From: Chryseobacterium aureum
GTDB taxonomy: Bacteria; Bacteroidota; Bacteroidia; Flavobacteriales; Weeksellaceae
DNA length: 64,000 nucleotides
Assembly (NCBI RefSeq): GCF_003971235.1
Contig: NZ_CP034661.1
Span: 1,240,001-1,304,000 of the forward strand
Reading direction: 5' to 3'
Shown piece after piece: positions 1 to 7,668 of this stretch. Numbering within the stretch: the stretch's first letter is position 1; every line of letters begins with the position of its first letter. The position numbers were made by a program, and so were the translations under genes. The notes under the pieces are model-generated. The model searched no databases. It was not told the DNA's origin and was given only the letters and a program-made list of their open reading frames with translations.

Positions 1-2
1 GT

Positions 3-572
3 GATCAATATGCTGGAAAAGAAGTTGAAATCCCATTAAGTGAAGTGATTGAGTATACCGTTGCCAAAAGTGATAACAATGGCTGCGATATTCTGCTCAG
101 ATTACTGGGAGGCACCCAGCCCGTACAAAAGTTCATGGATACTAAGGGCATAAAGGATTTTCAGATCAAATATAATGAAGAAGACATGCATAAAGACTGG
201 AATGTTCAGTATCAAAATTACAGCACCACAAGATCAGCAGCAAATGCTCTTAAAAAATTCTATGACGGAAAATTGTTATCTAAAAAATCTACCGATTATC
301 TGATGAAAGTAATGCTATCTACTTCAACGGGATTAAATAAAATGGTAGAGCAGCTTCCGAAAAACACTCCTGTGGCAAGAAAAACGGGATCCTCCGGGAA
401 GAATAACGCAGGTTTAACAGGGGCAGAAAATGAAATAGGGATCGTTACCTTACCGAATGGCAGACATTATGCATTAGCTGTATTTGTCAGTAACTCAACG
501 GAAACGGATGCGGTTAACTGTAAGATGATTTCAGATATTTCCAGGGAAGTGTGGGAATATTTTAATAAATAA
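3..572 (+). CDS. bla: Class A (subclass A2) beta-lactamase, 3' part
   Basis: This is the C-terminal part of a serine beta-lactamase, which hydrolyses beta-lactam antibiotics in the periplasm. The frame is open from base 3 with no start in the window, so the signal peptide and the S-x-x-K nucleophile motif lie upstream. Visible motifs are S-D-N at bases 69-77, an omega-loop segment N-E-E-D-M-H followed by Q-Y-Q-N, and K-T-G at bases 381-389. The Q-Y-Q-N segment resembles subclass A2 enzymes of Bacteroidota (PER, VEB, CIA and CGA types). The GTG at base 45 is an internal valine codon and not a start. The gene looks intact to its stop. The exact enzyme type and spectrum cannot be read from this part. 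Confidence 0.88.
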   Translation, partial: DQYAGKEVEIPLSEVIEYTVAKSDNNGCDILLRLLGGTQPVQKFMDTKGIKDFQIKYNEEDMHKDWNVQYQNYSTTRSAANALKKFYDGKLLSKKSTDYLMKVMLSTSTGLNKMVEQLPKNTPVARKTGSSGKNNAGLTGAENEIGIVTLPNGRHYALAVFVSNSTETDAVNCKMISDISREVWEYFNK

Positions 573-603
573 AATTTTAAGCTTATTTTTAAAGCGATTT
601 AAC

Positions 604-1014
604 ATGAAAAAAATAATAGTAACAACAGCTCTATTTGCATTTACATTCTTTTATTCTCAAAAGAATCAGAATTATTTACAGATCAGCTATGGAAGTGTCT
701 GCTGCGGCCCGGCATCTGATAAGCCTGTGATGAGCTTTCTCAAGGATTTCAAGAATAAAAGCCAGATCAAAAGCATGGAAATCCTGATGCAGAAAGGAAG
801 AGGCAGAGAAGGCGAATATACATTATATGTAGGTACGGATTTTCTTACAAAAAATCAAAAAAAGCGGCTGATCAGGGGATTAACAGCGGCTGTCTCCAAT
901 CAGAACAACAGTAAGAAAAGCCAAAATGTGGGCAACGTTTTCTTTGATTCAACTGCTGTTGTTACACAATCTGAACTTGCAGACGCAAAAAATTTAACTA
1001 TCTATAAAAAATAA
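604..1014 (+). CDS. Secreted hypothetical protein
   Basis: This is a 136-residue protein of unknown function. It begins with a short lysine pair and a hydrophobic stretch ending near F-Y-S-Q, a typical Flavobacteriia signal peptide, so it is probably exported to the periplasm or cell surface. The mature part has a Cys-Cys-Gly-Pro segment near residue 34 and is otherwise rich in lysine and asparagine. It starts 31 bases after the beta-lactamase stop and ends 7 bases before the 3-hydroxybutyryl-CoA dehydrogenase start, so co-transcription with its neighbours is possible. I recognise no family. The ATG at 604 is followed directly by the signal sequence, which supports this start. Confidence 0.7.
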   Translation: MKKIIVTTALFAFTFFYSQKNQNYLQISYGSVCCGPASDKPVMSFLKDFKNKSQIKSMEILMQKGRGREGEYTLYVGTDFLTKNQKKRLIRGLTAAVSNQNNSKKSQNVGNVFFDSTAVVTQSELADAKNLTIYKK

Positions 1015-1021
1015 AGGAAAA

Positions 1022-1915
1022 ATGATCAAAAACATTGTAGTTATCGGAGCAGGAACCATGGGGAATGGTATTGCACATACTTTCGCACAAAGCGGTTTTA
1101 AAGTAAATCTTGTAGACGTATCCCAGGAGGCTTTGGACAGAGGTTTAAAAACCATTACTACCAATCTTGACAGAATCATTGCAAAAGGAAACCTTACAGA
1201 GGAGCAAAAAGCTGAGACTTTAGGCAACATCACTACTTTCACAGCACTGAATGATGCTGTAGGAGCAGCAGATCTTATTGTAGAGGCTGCTACAGAAAAC
1301 CAGGATCTTAAACTGAAGATCTTCGGACAGATGGATGAACTGGCTCCTGCCAACTGTATTCTTGCAACCAATACTTCATCCATATCCATCACCAAAATTG
1401 CTGCCGCTACCAAAAGGGCTGATAAAGTGATCGGTATGCACTTCATGAACCCGGTTCCTATTATGAAGCTGGTAGAAATCATCAAAGGATATTCTACTTC
1501 CAGGGAGACTTTTGATTCCATTTACGAAATGAGTAAAACTTTGGGTAAAGTTCCTGTAGAAGTGAATGACTATCCGGGGTTTGTGGCTAACAGAATTTTG
1601 ATGCCAATGATTAATGAATCTATCGAAACGCTTTATAACGGAGTGGCAGGGGTAGAAGAAATTGATACGGTAATGAAATTGGGAATGGCTCATCCTATGG
1701 GACCGCTTCAGCTGGCAGACTTTATTGGTCTTGATGTATGTCTTGCGATCCTGAATGTAATGTACGATGGTTTCAAAAATCCTAAGTATGCTCCGAACCC
1801 ATTGCTTGTGAATATGGTGACAGCCGGAAAACTGGGGGTAAAATCAGGGGAAGGCTTCTACGATTATTCTGAAAGCAAAAAAGCTGAAAAAGTTTCAAAA
1901 ATGTTTTTGAAGTAA
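1022..1915 (+). CDS. hbd: 3-hydroxybutyryl-CoA dehydrogenase
   Basis: This NAD(P)-dependent cytoplasmic enzyme interconverts 3-hydroxyacyl-CoA and 3-oxoacyl-CoA in short-chain fatty acid metabolism. The Rossmann fingerprint G-A-G-T-M-G is at residues 9-14, with an acidic residue (Asp32) at the end of strand 2. The catalytic set of the family is visible: Ser119/120 in A-T-N-T-S-S, His140 in G-M-H-F-M-N-P, Glu152, and Asn in the F-V-A-N-R segment near 190. The C-terminal helical domain ends with a G-K-L-G-V-K-S-G-x-G-F-Y-D-Y motif. At 297 residues it has the usual single-domain length. It follows the secreted hypothetical by 7 bases. A paaH-type role in phenylacetate degradation is an alternative, but no paa genes are visible. 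Confidence 0.92.
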   Translation: MIKNIVVIGAGTMGNGIAHTFAQSGFKVNLVDVSQEALDRGLKTITTNLDRIIAKGNLTEEQKAETLGNITTFTALNDAVGAADLIVEAATENQDLKLKIFGQMDELAPANCILATNTSSISITKIAAATKRADKVIGMHFMNPVPIMKLVEIIKGYSTSRETFDSIYEMSKTLGKVPVEVNDYPGFVANRILMPMINESIETLYNGVAGVEEIDTVMKLGMAHPMGPLQLADFIGLDVCLAILNVMYDGFKNPKYAPNPLLVNMVTAGKLGVKSGEGFYDYSESKKAEKVSKMFLK

Positions 1916-1936
1916 TTTTAAGTCAATAATTTTATT

Positions 1937-1944
1937 TATCTTTG
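1937..1944 (+). promoter_or_regulatory. Putative -7 box upstream of the small acidic protein
   Basis: TATCTTTG fits the Bacteroidota -7 consensus TAnnTTTG and lies 22 bases before the ATG at 1967. No TTG is found at the usual 19-21 base spacing, so only half of the promoter is convincing. Confidence 0.45.
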
Positions 1945-1966
1945 AGAAAGTTAAAACATTAAAAAA

Positions 1967-2206
1967 ATGAAATTACCAAAGTTTTTATTAGCAGATAATT
2001 CGGAATTTCCAGAGGATCTATTCGTAGTTCATACAGAATATCCAAGATTTATCTTAAACGTTGAGGAAGAAGAAGTTGAGTGGTTAGATGATCTTGAAGG
2101 TGATGATGAAGAAACAATGGCAGACGAGGCTACTAAAGTAGTAGAAGCAGCATTCAAATGGTGCGACGAAGAGTTGGCTAAGTACGACGAAGAAGAGGAA
2201 GATTAA
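1967..2206 (+). CDS. Small acidic conserved hypothetical protein
   Basis: This 79-residue protein is strikingly acidic. Its second half is dominated by Glu and Asp (an E-E-E-E run, D-D-L-E-G-D-D-E-E, and a terminal D-E-E-E-E-D). It has no signal peptide or membrane segment, so it is probably cytoplasmic. It has its own putative -7 box and a strong terminator after it, so it is likely a monocistronic and possibly well-expressed gene. I recognise it only as the kind of short acidic protein conserved among Flavobacteriia. Function is unknown; binding to a basic partner would be speculation. Confidence 0.8.
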   Translation: MKLPKFLLADNSEFPEDLFVVHTEYPRFILNVEEEEVEWLDDLEGDDEETMADEATKVVEAAFKWCDEELAKYDEEEED

Positions 2207-2222
2207 TAATACTCTAAACATA

Positions 2223-2250
2223 AAAAAGGAACTCAAATTGAGTTCCTTTT
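2223..2250. terminator. Bidirectional rho-independent terminator
   Basis: AAAAAGGAACTC and GAGTTCCTTTT form a perfect stem around a short AAATT loop, flanked by A-rich and T-rich tails. It sits between convergent genes (the acidic protein and the META lipoprotein) and can serve both. Confidence 0.85.
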
Positions 2251-2255
2251 GTTAT

Positions 2256-2666
2256 TTATTCTGATTTTGTGAATTTCAATAGTAATAGATTGTCTTTATA
2301 CAATTCTAAAGTATTTCCGGAAATCACATATTTATTAGCTTTGCCCATCATATCCATAAAGTTCTGCTCTACCCCGATGTTGCTGCACATCATCTTTGTA
2401 GATCCCATATGCCCTGCTGCAAACCCCCCTGTGGACGGATCTATGGTAGCCGTTCCGAAATAGTTGTTGCATCCGGCGTTTCCAGTAATTTTTTCTCCTT
2501 CAATATTCAATGTGGGAACTTTACCTTTTACCGTTTCAGCCAGAGACCATTTCGTATTGGTAAGTGCAGGCTGAGCTTTTCCTACTTTAGATGCAGACGG
2601 GCTTGTCATGGATCCGCATGAAGCCAGAACTGCTGCTGTACATATACTTAAAAAAAGATTTTTCAT
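2256..2666 (-). CDS. META-domain (HslJ-like) lipoprotein
   Basis: This 136-residue lipoprotein has a signal peptide ending in the lipobox L-A-S-C (Cys near residue 17). The rest is a single META domain, the fold of HslJ: the segment T-K-W-S-L near residue 40, G-N-A-G-C-N-N-Y-F-G in the middle, and a final strand L-L-L-L-K-F-T. Such proteins are anchored in the envelope; HslJ in E. coli is linked to heat shock and novobiocin resistance, but the biochemical role is not settled. It is convergent with the small acidic gene and appears to be a single-gene unit. Confidence 0.85.
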   Translation of the reverse strand: MKNLFLSICTAAVLASCGSMTSPSASKVGKAQPALTNTKWSLAETVKGKVPTLNIEGEKITGNAGCNNYFGTATIDPSTGGFAAGHMGSTKMMCSNIGVEQNFMDMMGKANKYVISGNTLELYKDNLLLLKFTKSE

Positions 2667-2861
2667 TTTTTACTTTTTGAATTAACCCAAATTTACGGAA
2701 ATTATATTATTTAAACGGGTTGCCACGAATTTTATTATTCTTTAACACTTGATATTTTGAATATTTTTCCGCTTAATTTTTTAACAACAAATGCAATTCT
2801 GGTTGTCTAAATTATAGTTGGAAAACCAAAAATTCTATCTCCGATAAATTTTTACATTCCC

Positions 2862-2933
2862 TTTTTCATTCCGAAGGAATCTATACTATAATTGTTTTAT
2901 AAAACATACTGAGACTTCTACGGAGTGACAAAG
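2862..2933 (-). repeat. Dispersed intergenic repeat, copy A
   Basis: Read on the minus strand, this stretch (TGTCACTC..., CAGTATGTTTTATAAA, AGTATAGATTCCTT, CGGAATGA) matches 10153-10231 on the plus strand almost base for base, apart from a short insertion. It codes for nothing visible. The CGGAATGACAAA end also recurs near 59560 and 59832. Confidence 0.75.
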
Positions 2934-3025
2934 ACTGTGGATAGATTGTTTTTATACAAAACTTTCCATTTTAAACACTAATGACACTAATATTTTCACT
3001 AATATCACTAATGCAATTCAATAGG

Positions 3026-3065
3026 AACGGGCTATAATCCTGAGCTTAGTCGAAGGGGGCCCGTT
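3026..3065 (+). repeat. Hairpin repeat with AACGGGC arms
   Basis: AACGGGCT pairs with GGCCCGTT across a loop containing CTGAGCTTAGTCGAAG, a sequence type often seen in bacterial intergenic repeats. The flank CAATTCAATAGGAACGGGCT recurs in inverted orientation at 10076-10110. It is followed by a T-run and may also act as a terminator. Confidence 0.6.
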
Positions 3066-3140
3066 TTTCTATCAACAAAAATTCATTGGGTTTTAGCCGA
3101 AACATATTAATACATTTTTATTAAAACCTTTAAAAACAAA

Positions 3141-3164
3141 AAACGGACTTAAAAAAGTCCGTTT
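3141..3164 (-). terminator. pheT terminator
   Basis: AAACGGACTT and AAGTCCGTTT form a perfect stem just downstream of the pheT stop codon, with A/T runs on both sides. Confidence 0.8.
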
Positions 3165-3193
3165 CTTTTATTGTGAAATATATTTTCAAAACA

Positions 3194-5596
3194 TTAAGAT
3201 CTCAACTCTGCGTTGAATTCTTTCTGGAAAGCTTTGATCAGAGAATCCATTACTTCTGTAATCTCTTTTTCTTCCAGGGTTTTTTCTTCATTTAACAGCT
3301 CAAAGCTCATAGCATAAGACTTTTTACCTTCAGGAAGATTTTTACCCTCATACACGTCGAACAGATTAATATTCTTAATGAATGGAGATTTATTCTTTTT
3401 AGCGGTCTGGTATAAATCCTGGTAGTTTACATTTTTATCAATCAATAACGCCAAATCTCTTCTGATTTTGTTGAATTTCGGAATATCCTTGAATTTCAAT
3501 TCATTTTTAGAACGCAATTCCTGAGCATATTCCAGTTCAATTTCTGCATAGAAACATTCCTGATCAATATCAAAGTCTTTCAATAAAGCAGGGGCAACTT
3601 TTCCTATTCTTACCAAAGTTTTACCTTCTGCCTCGTATGCCAATGCATCAGAAAATCTTTCGTCAGATAGGGCCACTTCTTTGTAATCTACCGCAAGTCT
3701 TTCCAGCAGAACTTTTACATACGCTTTAAGGTTATAGAAACTTACCGCAGATTTAGGCTGAAGCCAGTTTTCTGCAACATCTCTTCCTGAAACCAATATT
3801 GCCAGCTGTTTTCTTTCTTCGTATTTTTCTTTTTTGTGATAAATTTTTCCTAATTCGAAGAATTTGATATCCTGGTTCTTTCTGTTGATGTTATATACGG
3901 TATTCTGAAGAAGTCCTTCCAATAAAGACTTTCTCATGAATGCCAGATCACCGCTTAAAGGATTCAGTAGTTTTACGGCATCTGTTTCATCTTTTACAGA
4001 AGTTAAGGAATTGTTCATCACTTCATTGAAACCAAGTCCCTGTAAAGTTCTTGCCCAGCTGTTTTCCAGTTCATCCTGATCGTTTGCACTTAGCTTAACA
4101 GGAGTAAACGATATTTTCTGTGGAGCATCAATTTTATTGTATCCGTAGATTCTCAGGATTTCTTCAATCACGTCAATTTCTCTCGTTACATCTGCTCTGT
4201 ATGCCGGAACAGAGATTTCGAAACCGTTAGGAATTTCATTTAAAACCTGAATTTCCAATGCTTTTAAGATCTCTTTTACTTTTTCTCTGTGAATTTTTGT
4301 TCCTAAAATCTGTTCAATTTTAGAGAATCTGATAATCACATAGTTGTCTTCTATTTTCTTAGGATATTCCTCCAATAGCTCTCCTGCTAATTTTCCTTCG
4401 GCAATTTCCTGAATCATTTTAATAGCGTGAGTGATAGCTGTTCTTGTAAGGTTCGGGTCTACTCCTCTTTCAAATCTGAAAGAAGCATCTGTATTCAAGC
4501 TATGCGCTTTAGCTCCTTTTCTTACCGCAATCGGGTTGAAATAAGCACTTTCCAGGAATATTGTTTTTGTCGTTTCAGATACCCCGGATTTCTCACCACC
4601 AAATACTCCGGCAATACACATTGGATTATCTTTCCCGTCTTTGATCATGATTTCAGAACCATTCAAGGTTCTTTCCACACCATCTAAGGTCGTAAATTTC
4701 GTTCCCGGTTTTACTACTCCTACTTTCACTTTCTTATCGGCAATTTTATCGGCATCAAATGCGTGAAGCGGCTGTCCGTATCCGTGAAGGATATAGTTGG
4801 TAATATCCACAACGTTGTTAATCGGGCTTAATCCGATCGCTTTCAGTCTGCTTTTCAACCAGGACGGGGATTCTGCTACTTTTACATTTTCAATTACAGC
4901 ACCAATATATCTTGGGCACAATTCTGCGTCTTCAATTTCCAGTTTGAAATCATGAGTTCCCTCACCATTCAATGCCTCAGAAGCCACTTTATTAAATTGT
5001 GACTTCAATTGATTGGTAGAAAGATAAGCATGTAAATCTCTTGCAACACCATAGTGAGACATTGCATCTGTTCTGTTAGGCGTTAACCCGATTTCAAATA
5101 CTTCGTCAGTAGTAAGCTCAAAATAATCTGCAAAGTTTTTTCCAACTTCATATTGGGTTTCATCCAGCACCATAATACCTCCATGATCATCGCTAAGACC
5201 AAGTTCATCCTCAGCGCAGATCATTCCCTGGGAAACCTCCCCTCTGATTTTGGCTTCTTTAATTTCAAAAAAGTTTCCGGTTTTGTCATAGATTTTTGTT
5301 CCGACAACGGCTACAGGAACAGTTTGCCCTGCTTCAACATTAGGAGCTCCGCAAACAATGTTCAACACTTTTCCGTTTCCTACGTCTACAGTTGTCTTCT
5401 TCAGTTTGTCAGCATTAGGATGTTTTTCGCAGGTAAGTACTTTACCTACAACGATTCCTTCCAGGCTGCCTCTTACACTTTCAAATTTATCTATCCCTTC
5501 AACCTCAAGACCTATATCTGTAAGGAACTCACCGATTCTTTCAGTTTTTAATTCCGTTTTTACAAAGTCTTTCAGCCAGTTGTTTGATATTTTCAT
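3194..5596 (-). CDS. pheT: Phenylalanine--tRNA ligase beta subunit
   Basis: This is the beta subunit of the alpha2beta2 cytoplasmic enzyme that charges tRNA-Phe. At 800 residues it has the family length. In order it shows the N-terminal region, an EMAP-like tRNA-binding domain (about 40-150, with C-E-K-H-P-N-A-D-K-L), the B3/B4 editing domain (about 210-380, with P-L-H-A-F-D-A and F-E-R-G-V-D), the B5 domain (about 400-480), the catalytic-like core, and the FDX-ACB anticodon-binding domain at the C-terminus (I-R-R-D-L-A-L-L-I-D). The alpha subunit gene pheS is not in this window, as is common in Flavobacteriia where the two genes are unlinked. It ends at a strong terminator and appears monocistronic. 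Confidence 0.97.
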   Translation of the reverse strand: MKISNNWLKDFVKTELKTERIGEFLTDIGLEVEGIDKFESVRGSLEGIVVGKVLTCEKHPNADKLKKTTVDVGNGKVLNIVCGAPNVEAGQTVPVAVVGTKIYDKTGNFFEIKEAKIRGEVSQGMICAEDELGLSDDHGGIMVLDETQYEVGKNFADYFELTTDEVFEIGLTPNRTDAMSHYGVARDLHAYLSTNQLKSQFNKVASEALNGEGTHDFKLEIEDAELCPRYIGAVIENVKVAESPSWLKSRLKAIGLSPINNVVDITNYILHGYGQPLHAFDADKIADKKVKVGVVKPGTKFTTLDGVERTLNGSEIMIKDGKDNPMCIAGVFGGEKSGVSETTKTIFLESAYFNPIAVRKGAKAHSLNTDASFRFERGVDPNLTRTAITHAIKMIQEIAEGKLAGELLEEYPKKIEDNYVIIRFSKIEQILGTKIHREKVKEILKALEIQVLNEIPNGFEISVPAYRADVTREIDVIEEILRIYGYNKIDAPQKISFTPVKLSANDQDELENSWARTLQGLGFNEVMNNSLTSVKDETDAVKLLNPLSGDLAFMRKSLLEGLLQNTVYNINRKNQDIKFFELGKIYHKKEKYEERKQLAILVSGRDVAENWLQPKSAVSFYNLKAYVKVLLERLAVDYKEVALSDERFSDALAYEAEGKTLVRIGKVAPALLKDFDIDQECFYAEIELEYAQELRSKNELKFKDIPKFNKIRRDLALLIDKNVNYQDLYQTAKKNKSPFIKNINLFDVYEGKNLPEGKKSYAMSFELLNEEKTLEEKEITEVMDSLIKAFQKEFNAELRS

Positions 5597-5789
5597 TTGT
5601 TAATCTATCTACTTATTTAATTCGTCAGATGAGTTCTACGGTTTCATCTGCTCTATTTTGAAACTTGTATCTGAAATTCCACACTGTATTCCAATGCAGT
5701 TTTTCGAGCTACAAATGTCGTGTTTTTTTGATAAACAGAGAAATTTAGAAGCGATTTTAAGATAATAAATTTTCGTTAATGCCAGGATC

Positions 5790-6419
5790 TTATTCGGAAA
5801 TCTGTTGATCAGATGGTCTTACCACTTTCTTCAGGTTATCAGAAAATAAAACCAGTCCTCCGGCCATCATGATAATATCTTTCAGTACAAGACGTCCTGC
5901 ACCGGACAGATAAGGAAATCCATGCTGAGGGGTGGCATAATCTCCCCCCAGATCAGGAACATACACTTCAGGGGTAGTCAGCAGAAACGAGAGGGTAACC
6001 AATGACATCAAAAATGTTAAAGCACCACCAGCAGCTCCTGTTTTGGGAAACCAGATTCCTGACAGCACCAAAAGTCCTATCAAAACGATCATTGTTCCCA
6101 AACCATAAGAAAAAGCATACGTTCCGTTTTCCTGATGCCAGCTAATATTTTTCTGAATTACCCTGCCTTCAGGATTTTTATACAGGGTGTATTCTGGAAC
6201 CATCTTTTGATCTTCATTAAGGACTTTATGACCCGCATTTTTGTAGAAAAAACTCATCAAAGGGCTGTTGGCAACGAACGGCACTATTCCATCGGCTTCA
6301 TAATGGAATGCTTTCAGGCCTCCGATCCAGGCCATAACAATAAAAATTGAAATTCTGAGAAAATTAAAAAAATGGGCGTCCAATTGTACTAATTGGTGGT
6401 AAAGTCTGCTGTTTTTCAT
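5790..6419 (-). CDS. DUF417 (YkgB/RclC-like) membrane protein
   Basis: This 209-residue inner-membrane protein has about four hydrophobic segments: near 20-40, 110-130, 135-155 and 175-195. The W-I-G-G-L-K-A-F-H-Y-E-A-D-G-I segment and the later P-Y-L-S-G-A-G-R-L-V-L-K-D motif are typical of DUF417. That family includes E. coli RclC of the reactive-chlorine regulon. The ATG at 6419 is chosen over an upstream TTG because the protein begins well there. It lies 62 bases downstream of an AraC-family regulator on the same strand, so co-transcription or local control is likely. A role in oxidative or chlorine stress is inferred from family and context only. Confidence 0.8.
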   Translation of the reverse strand: MKNSRLYHQLVQLDAHFFNFLRISIFIVMAWIGGLKAFHYEADGIVPFVANSPLMSFFYKNAGHKVLNEDQKMVPEYTLYKNPEGRVIQKNISWHQENGTYAFSYGLGTMIVLIGLLVLSGIWFPKTGAAGGALTFLMSLVTLSFLLTTPEVYVPDLGGDYATPQHGFPYLSGAGRLVLKDIIMMAGGLVLFSDNLKKVVRPSDQQISE

Positions 6420-6481
6420 GTGAATTATTTTTACCAAAGGTATTCACCTGCCTGCAGCTCCGCCATAGATATTTAAGGACA

Positions 6482-7312
6482 TTACATGGACATTTTCGCC
6501 ACTATAGAGATTCCTACTGTTTCCCTGTAATTTCTGGGTGAACAGCCTACCGATTTTTTGAAATACCTGCTGAAGTAAAATTCATCTGCAAATCCGAACT
6601 CTGAAGCAATTTCCTTTACCGATCTGTAGGTTAAATGCAGCAGTTTCTTGGATTCCAGAATAATTCTTTCATTGATAAGCTGGGTAGGTGTTTTGGAAAA
6701 CTCTTTCTTTACGGCTTTGCTTAAAGTATTATTGGTAATATTCAGCTTGTCACTATAAAATGAAAGTTCTTTTTCCTTTTTAAAATGTATTTCCAGCAGT
6801 TTCTGAAATTCGGCTGCGTATTTATTGGAAAGCTTTTCGCCGGAAACCAAAGTGTTTTCCATACTGCTTTTCTGCTTGCTTCCAATGGCAAGAATAAGCT
6901 GAATATACGTTTTGATAATAGATTCCGAAAACGGGTGTTTCTCAGATTCTTCTTTCTGAATATGATTAAAGAGCTCCAATATATAGTTGTAGTTCTCTTC
7001 CGAAAGCTCAACGCCCGGATTCAGGTAAATATTATTGAAAAGAAGTCCGTTGCAAGCAACTTCTTCTTTGTGATATTCTATACAGTAATAATCTCCATGA
7101 AAGAAAAGTACATCGATATTTTCATCAGATTCGGAAGCCAGCTTTAACTTCTGATAGGGGGAAAGAAACAGAATATTGTATCCGCTGTAAGCATAGTTGA
7201 TGTCATCTACAGAGAAAATACCGGACCCTTTCCAAAGAATTACACTGTAGTTTTCTGTAGTGAGCTCTACAGGAAAATCTAAGGTAGAGTAAGTCTGGAT
7301 TTTTATTTTCAT
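6482..7312 (-). CDS. AraC-family transcriptional regulator
   Basis: This is a 276-residue cytoplasmic DNA-binding regulator. The N-terminal half (about 1-150) looks like a cupin-type sensing domain. The C-terminal hundred residues carry the two helix-turn-helix motifs of the AraC/XylS family, with the conserved I-A-S-E-F-G-F-A-D-E-F-Y-F-S-R-Y-F-K-K stretch followed by G-C-S-P-R-N-Y-R. The ligand is unknown. It is immediately upstream of the DUF417 membrane gene in the same direction, which recalls the rclR/rclC arrangement, although that similarity is contextual. A structured repeat element lies between its start and the dnaN terminator. Confidence 0.9.
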   Translation of the reverse strand: MKIKIQTYSTLDFPVELTTENYSVILWKGSGIFSVDDINYAYSGYNILFLSPYQKLKLASESDENIDVLFFHGDYYCIEYHKEEVACNGLLFNNIYLNPGVELSEENYNYILELFNHIQKEESEKHPFSESIIKTYIQLILAIGSKQKSSMENTLVSGEKLSNKYAAEFQKLLEIHFKKEKELSFYSDKLNITNNTLSKAVKKEFSKTPTQLINERIILESKKLLHLTYRSVKEIASEFGFADEFYFSRYFKKSVGCSPRNYRETVGISIVAKMSM

Positions 7313-7384
7313 GATTAAATATTTTTAAACACAAATTGCTCTAATGATTCACAAATAACACAATATTTTTTTTCTTATGATATT

Positions 7385-7583
7385 TTTACCTTGAAGCAAA
7401 ATTATACAAAAGTTCAAGACGGGAATCATCCGCTAAAAATTCTAATGTACTCCTAAAATTTCCAAACTCGCATGGATTACCTGATCCTGCTTCGGTTCTA
7501 AATTTCGTCCATGCTCAAACAATGGAAATTTTTTGACGGATTACATTAAAATTTTCTCAACGCTGCTGATTCCTAAGTCGATT
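7385..7583 (+). repeat. ~199-bp structured repeat element, copy 1
   Basis: This non-coding element matches 18345-18542 over its whole length in the same orientation, nearly gap-free and about 85-90 percent identical by eye. Its inner part is a nested inverted repeat. GGAATCA (7422-7428) pairs with TGATTCC (7567-7573). The 14-base arm at 7436-7449 pairs with 7542-7555. AAAATTTCCA (7455-7464) pairs with TGGAAATTTT (7523-7532). GCATGGA (7470-7476) pairs with TCCATGC (7508-7514). About 35 unpaired but conserved bases precede the hairpin. No reading frame is conserved between the copies. It lies between the dnaN terminator and the AraC gene promoter region. Confidence 0.85.
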
Positions 7584-7621
7584 CAGATATTTACAACTGT
7601 GAGTCGAATGGTAGAATTACA

Positions 7622-7648
7622 AAAAAGCCGGAAAATTCCGGCTTTTTA
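7622..7648 (-). terminator. dnaN terminator
   Basis: AAAAAGCCGGAA and TTCCGGCTTTTT form a strong stem-loop with flanking A and T runs, 21 bases beyond the dnaN stop. Confidence 0.88.
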
Positions 7649-7668
7649 TATTTGTAATATTTTAAATA

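Larger units (their letters stand above)
2667..3193. other. Gene-free region with several intergenic repeats
   Basis: There is no credible coding frame in these 527 bases. The region holds an A/T-rich leader upstream of the META lipoprotein, a repeat module at 2862-2933 that recurs inverted at 10153-10231, four spaced CACTAAT units around 2977-3013, a hairpin module at 3026-3065 and the pheT terminator. Confidence 0.7.

Noticed and set aside
3-572. Beta-lactamase as a truncated pseudogene
   Set aside because: The missing N-terminus is due to the window edge; the frame is open from base 3 and the motifs are intact.
994-1521. Long open frame antisense to the 3-hydroxybutyryl-CoA dehydrogenase
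   Set aside because: It is a shadow of the real gene in another frame, without start context or recognisable domain.
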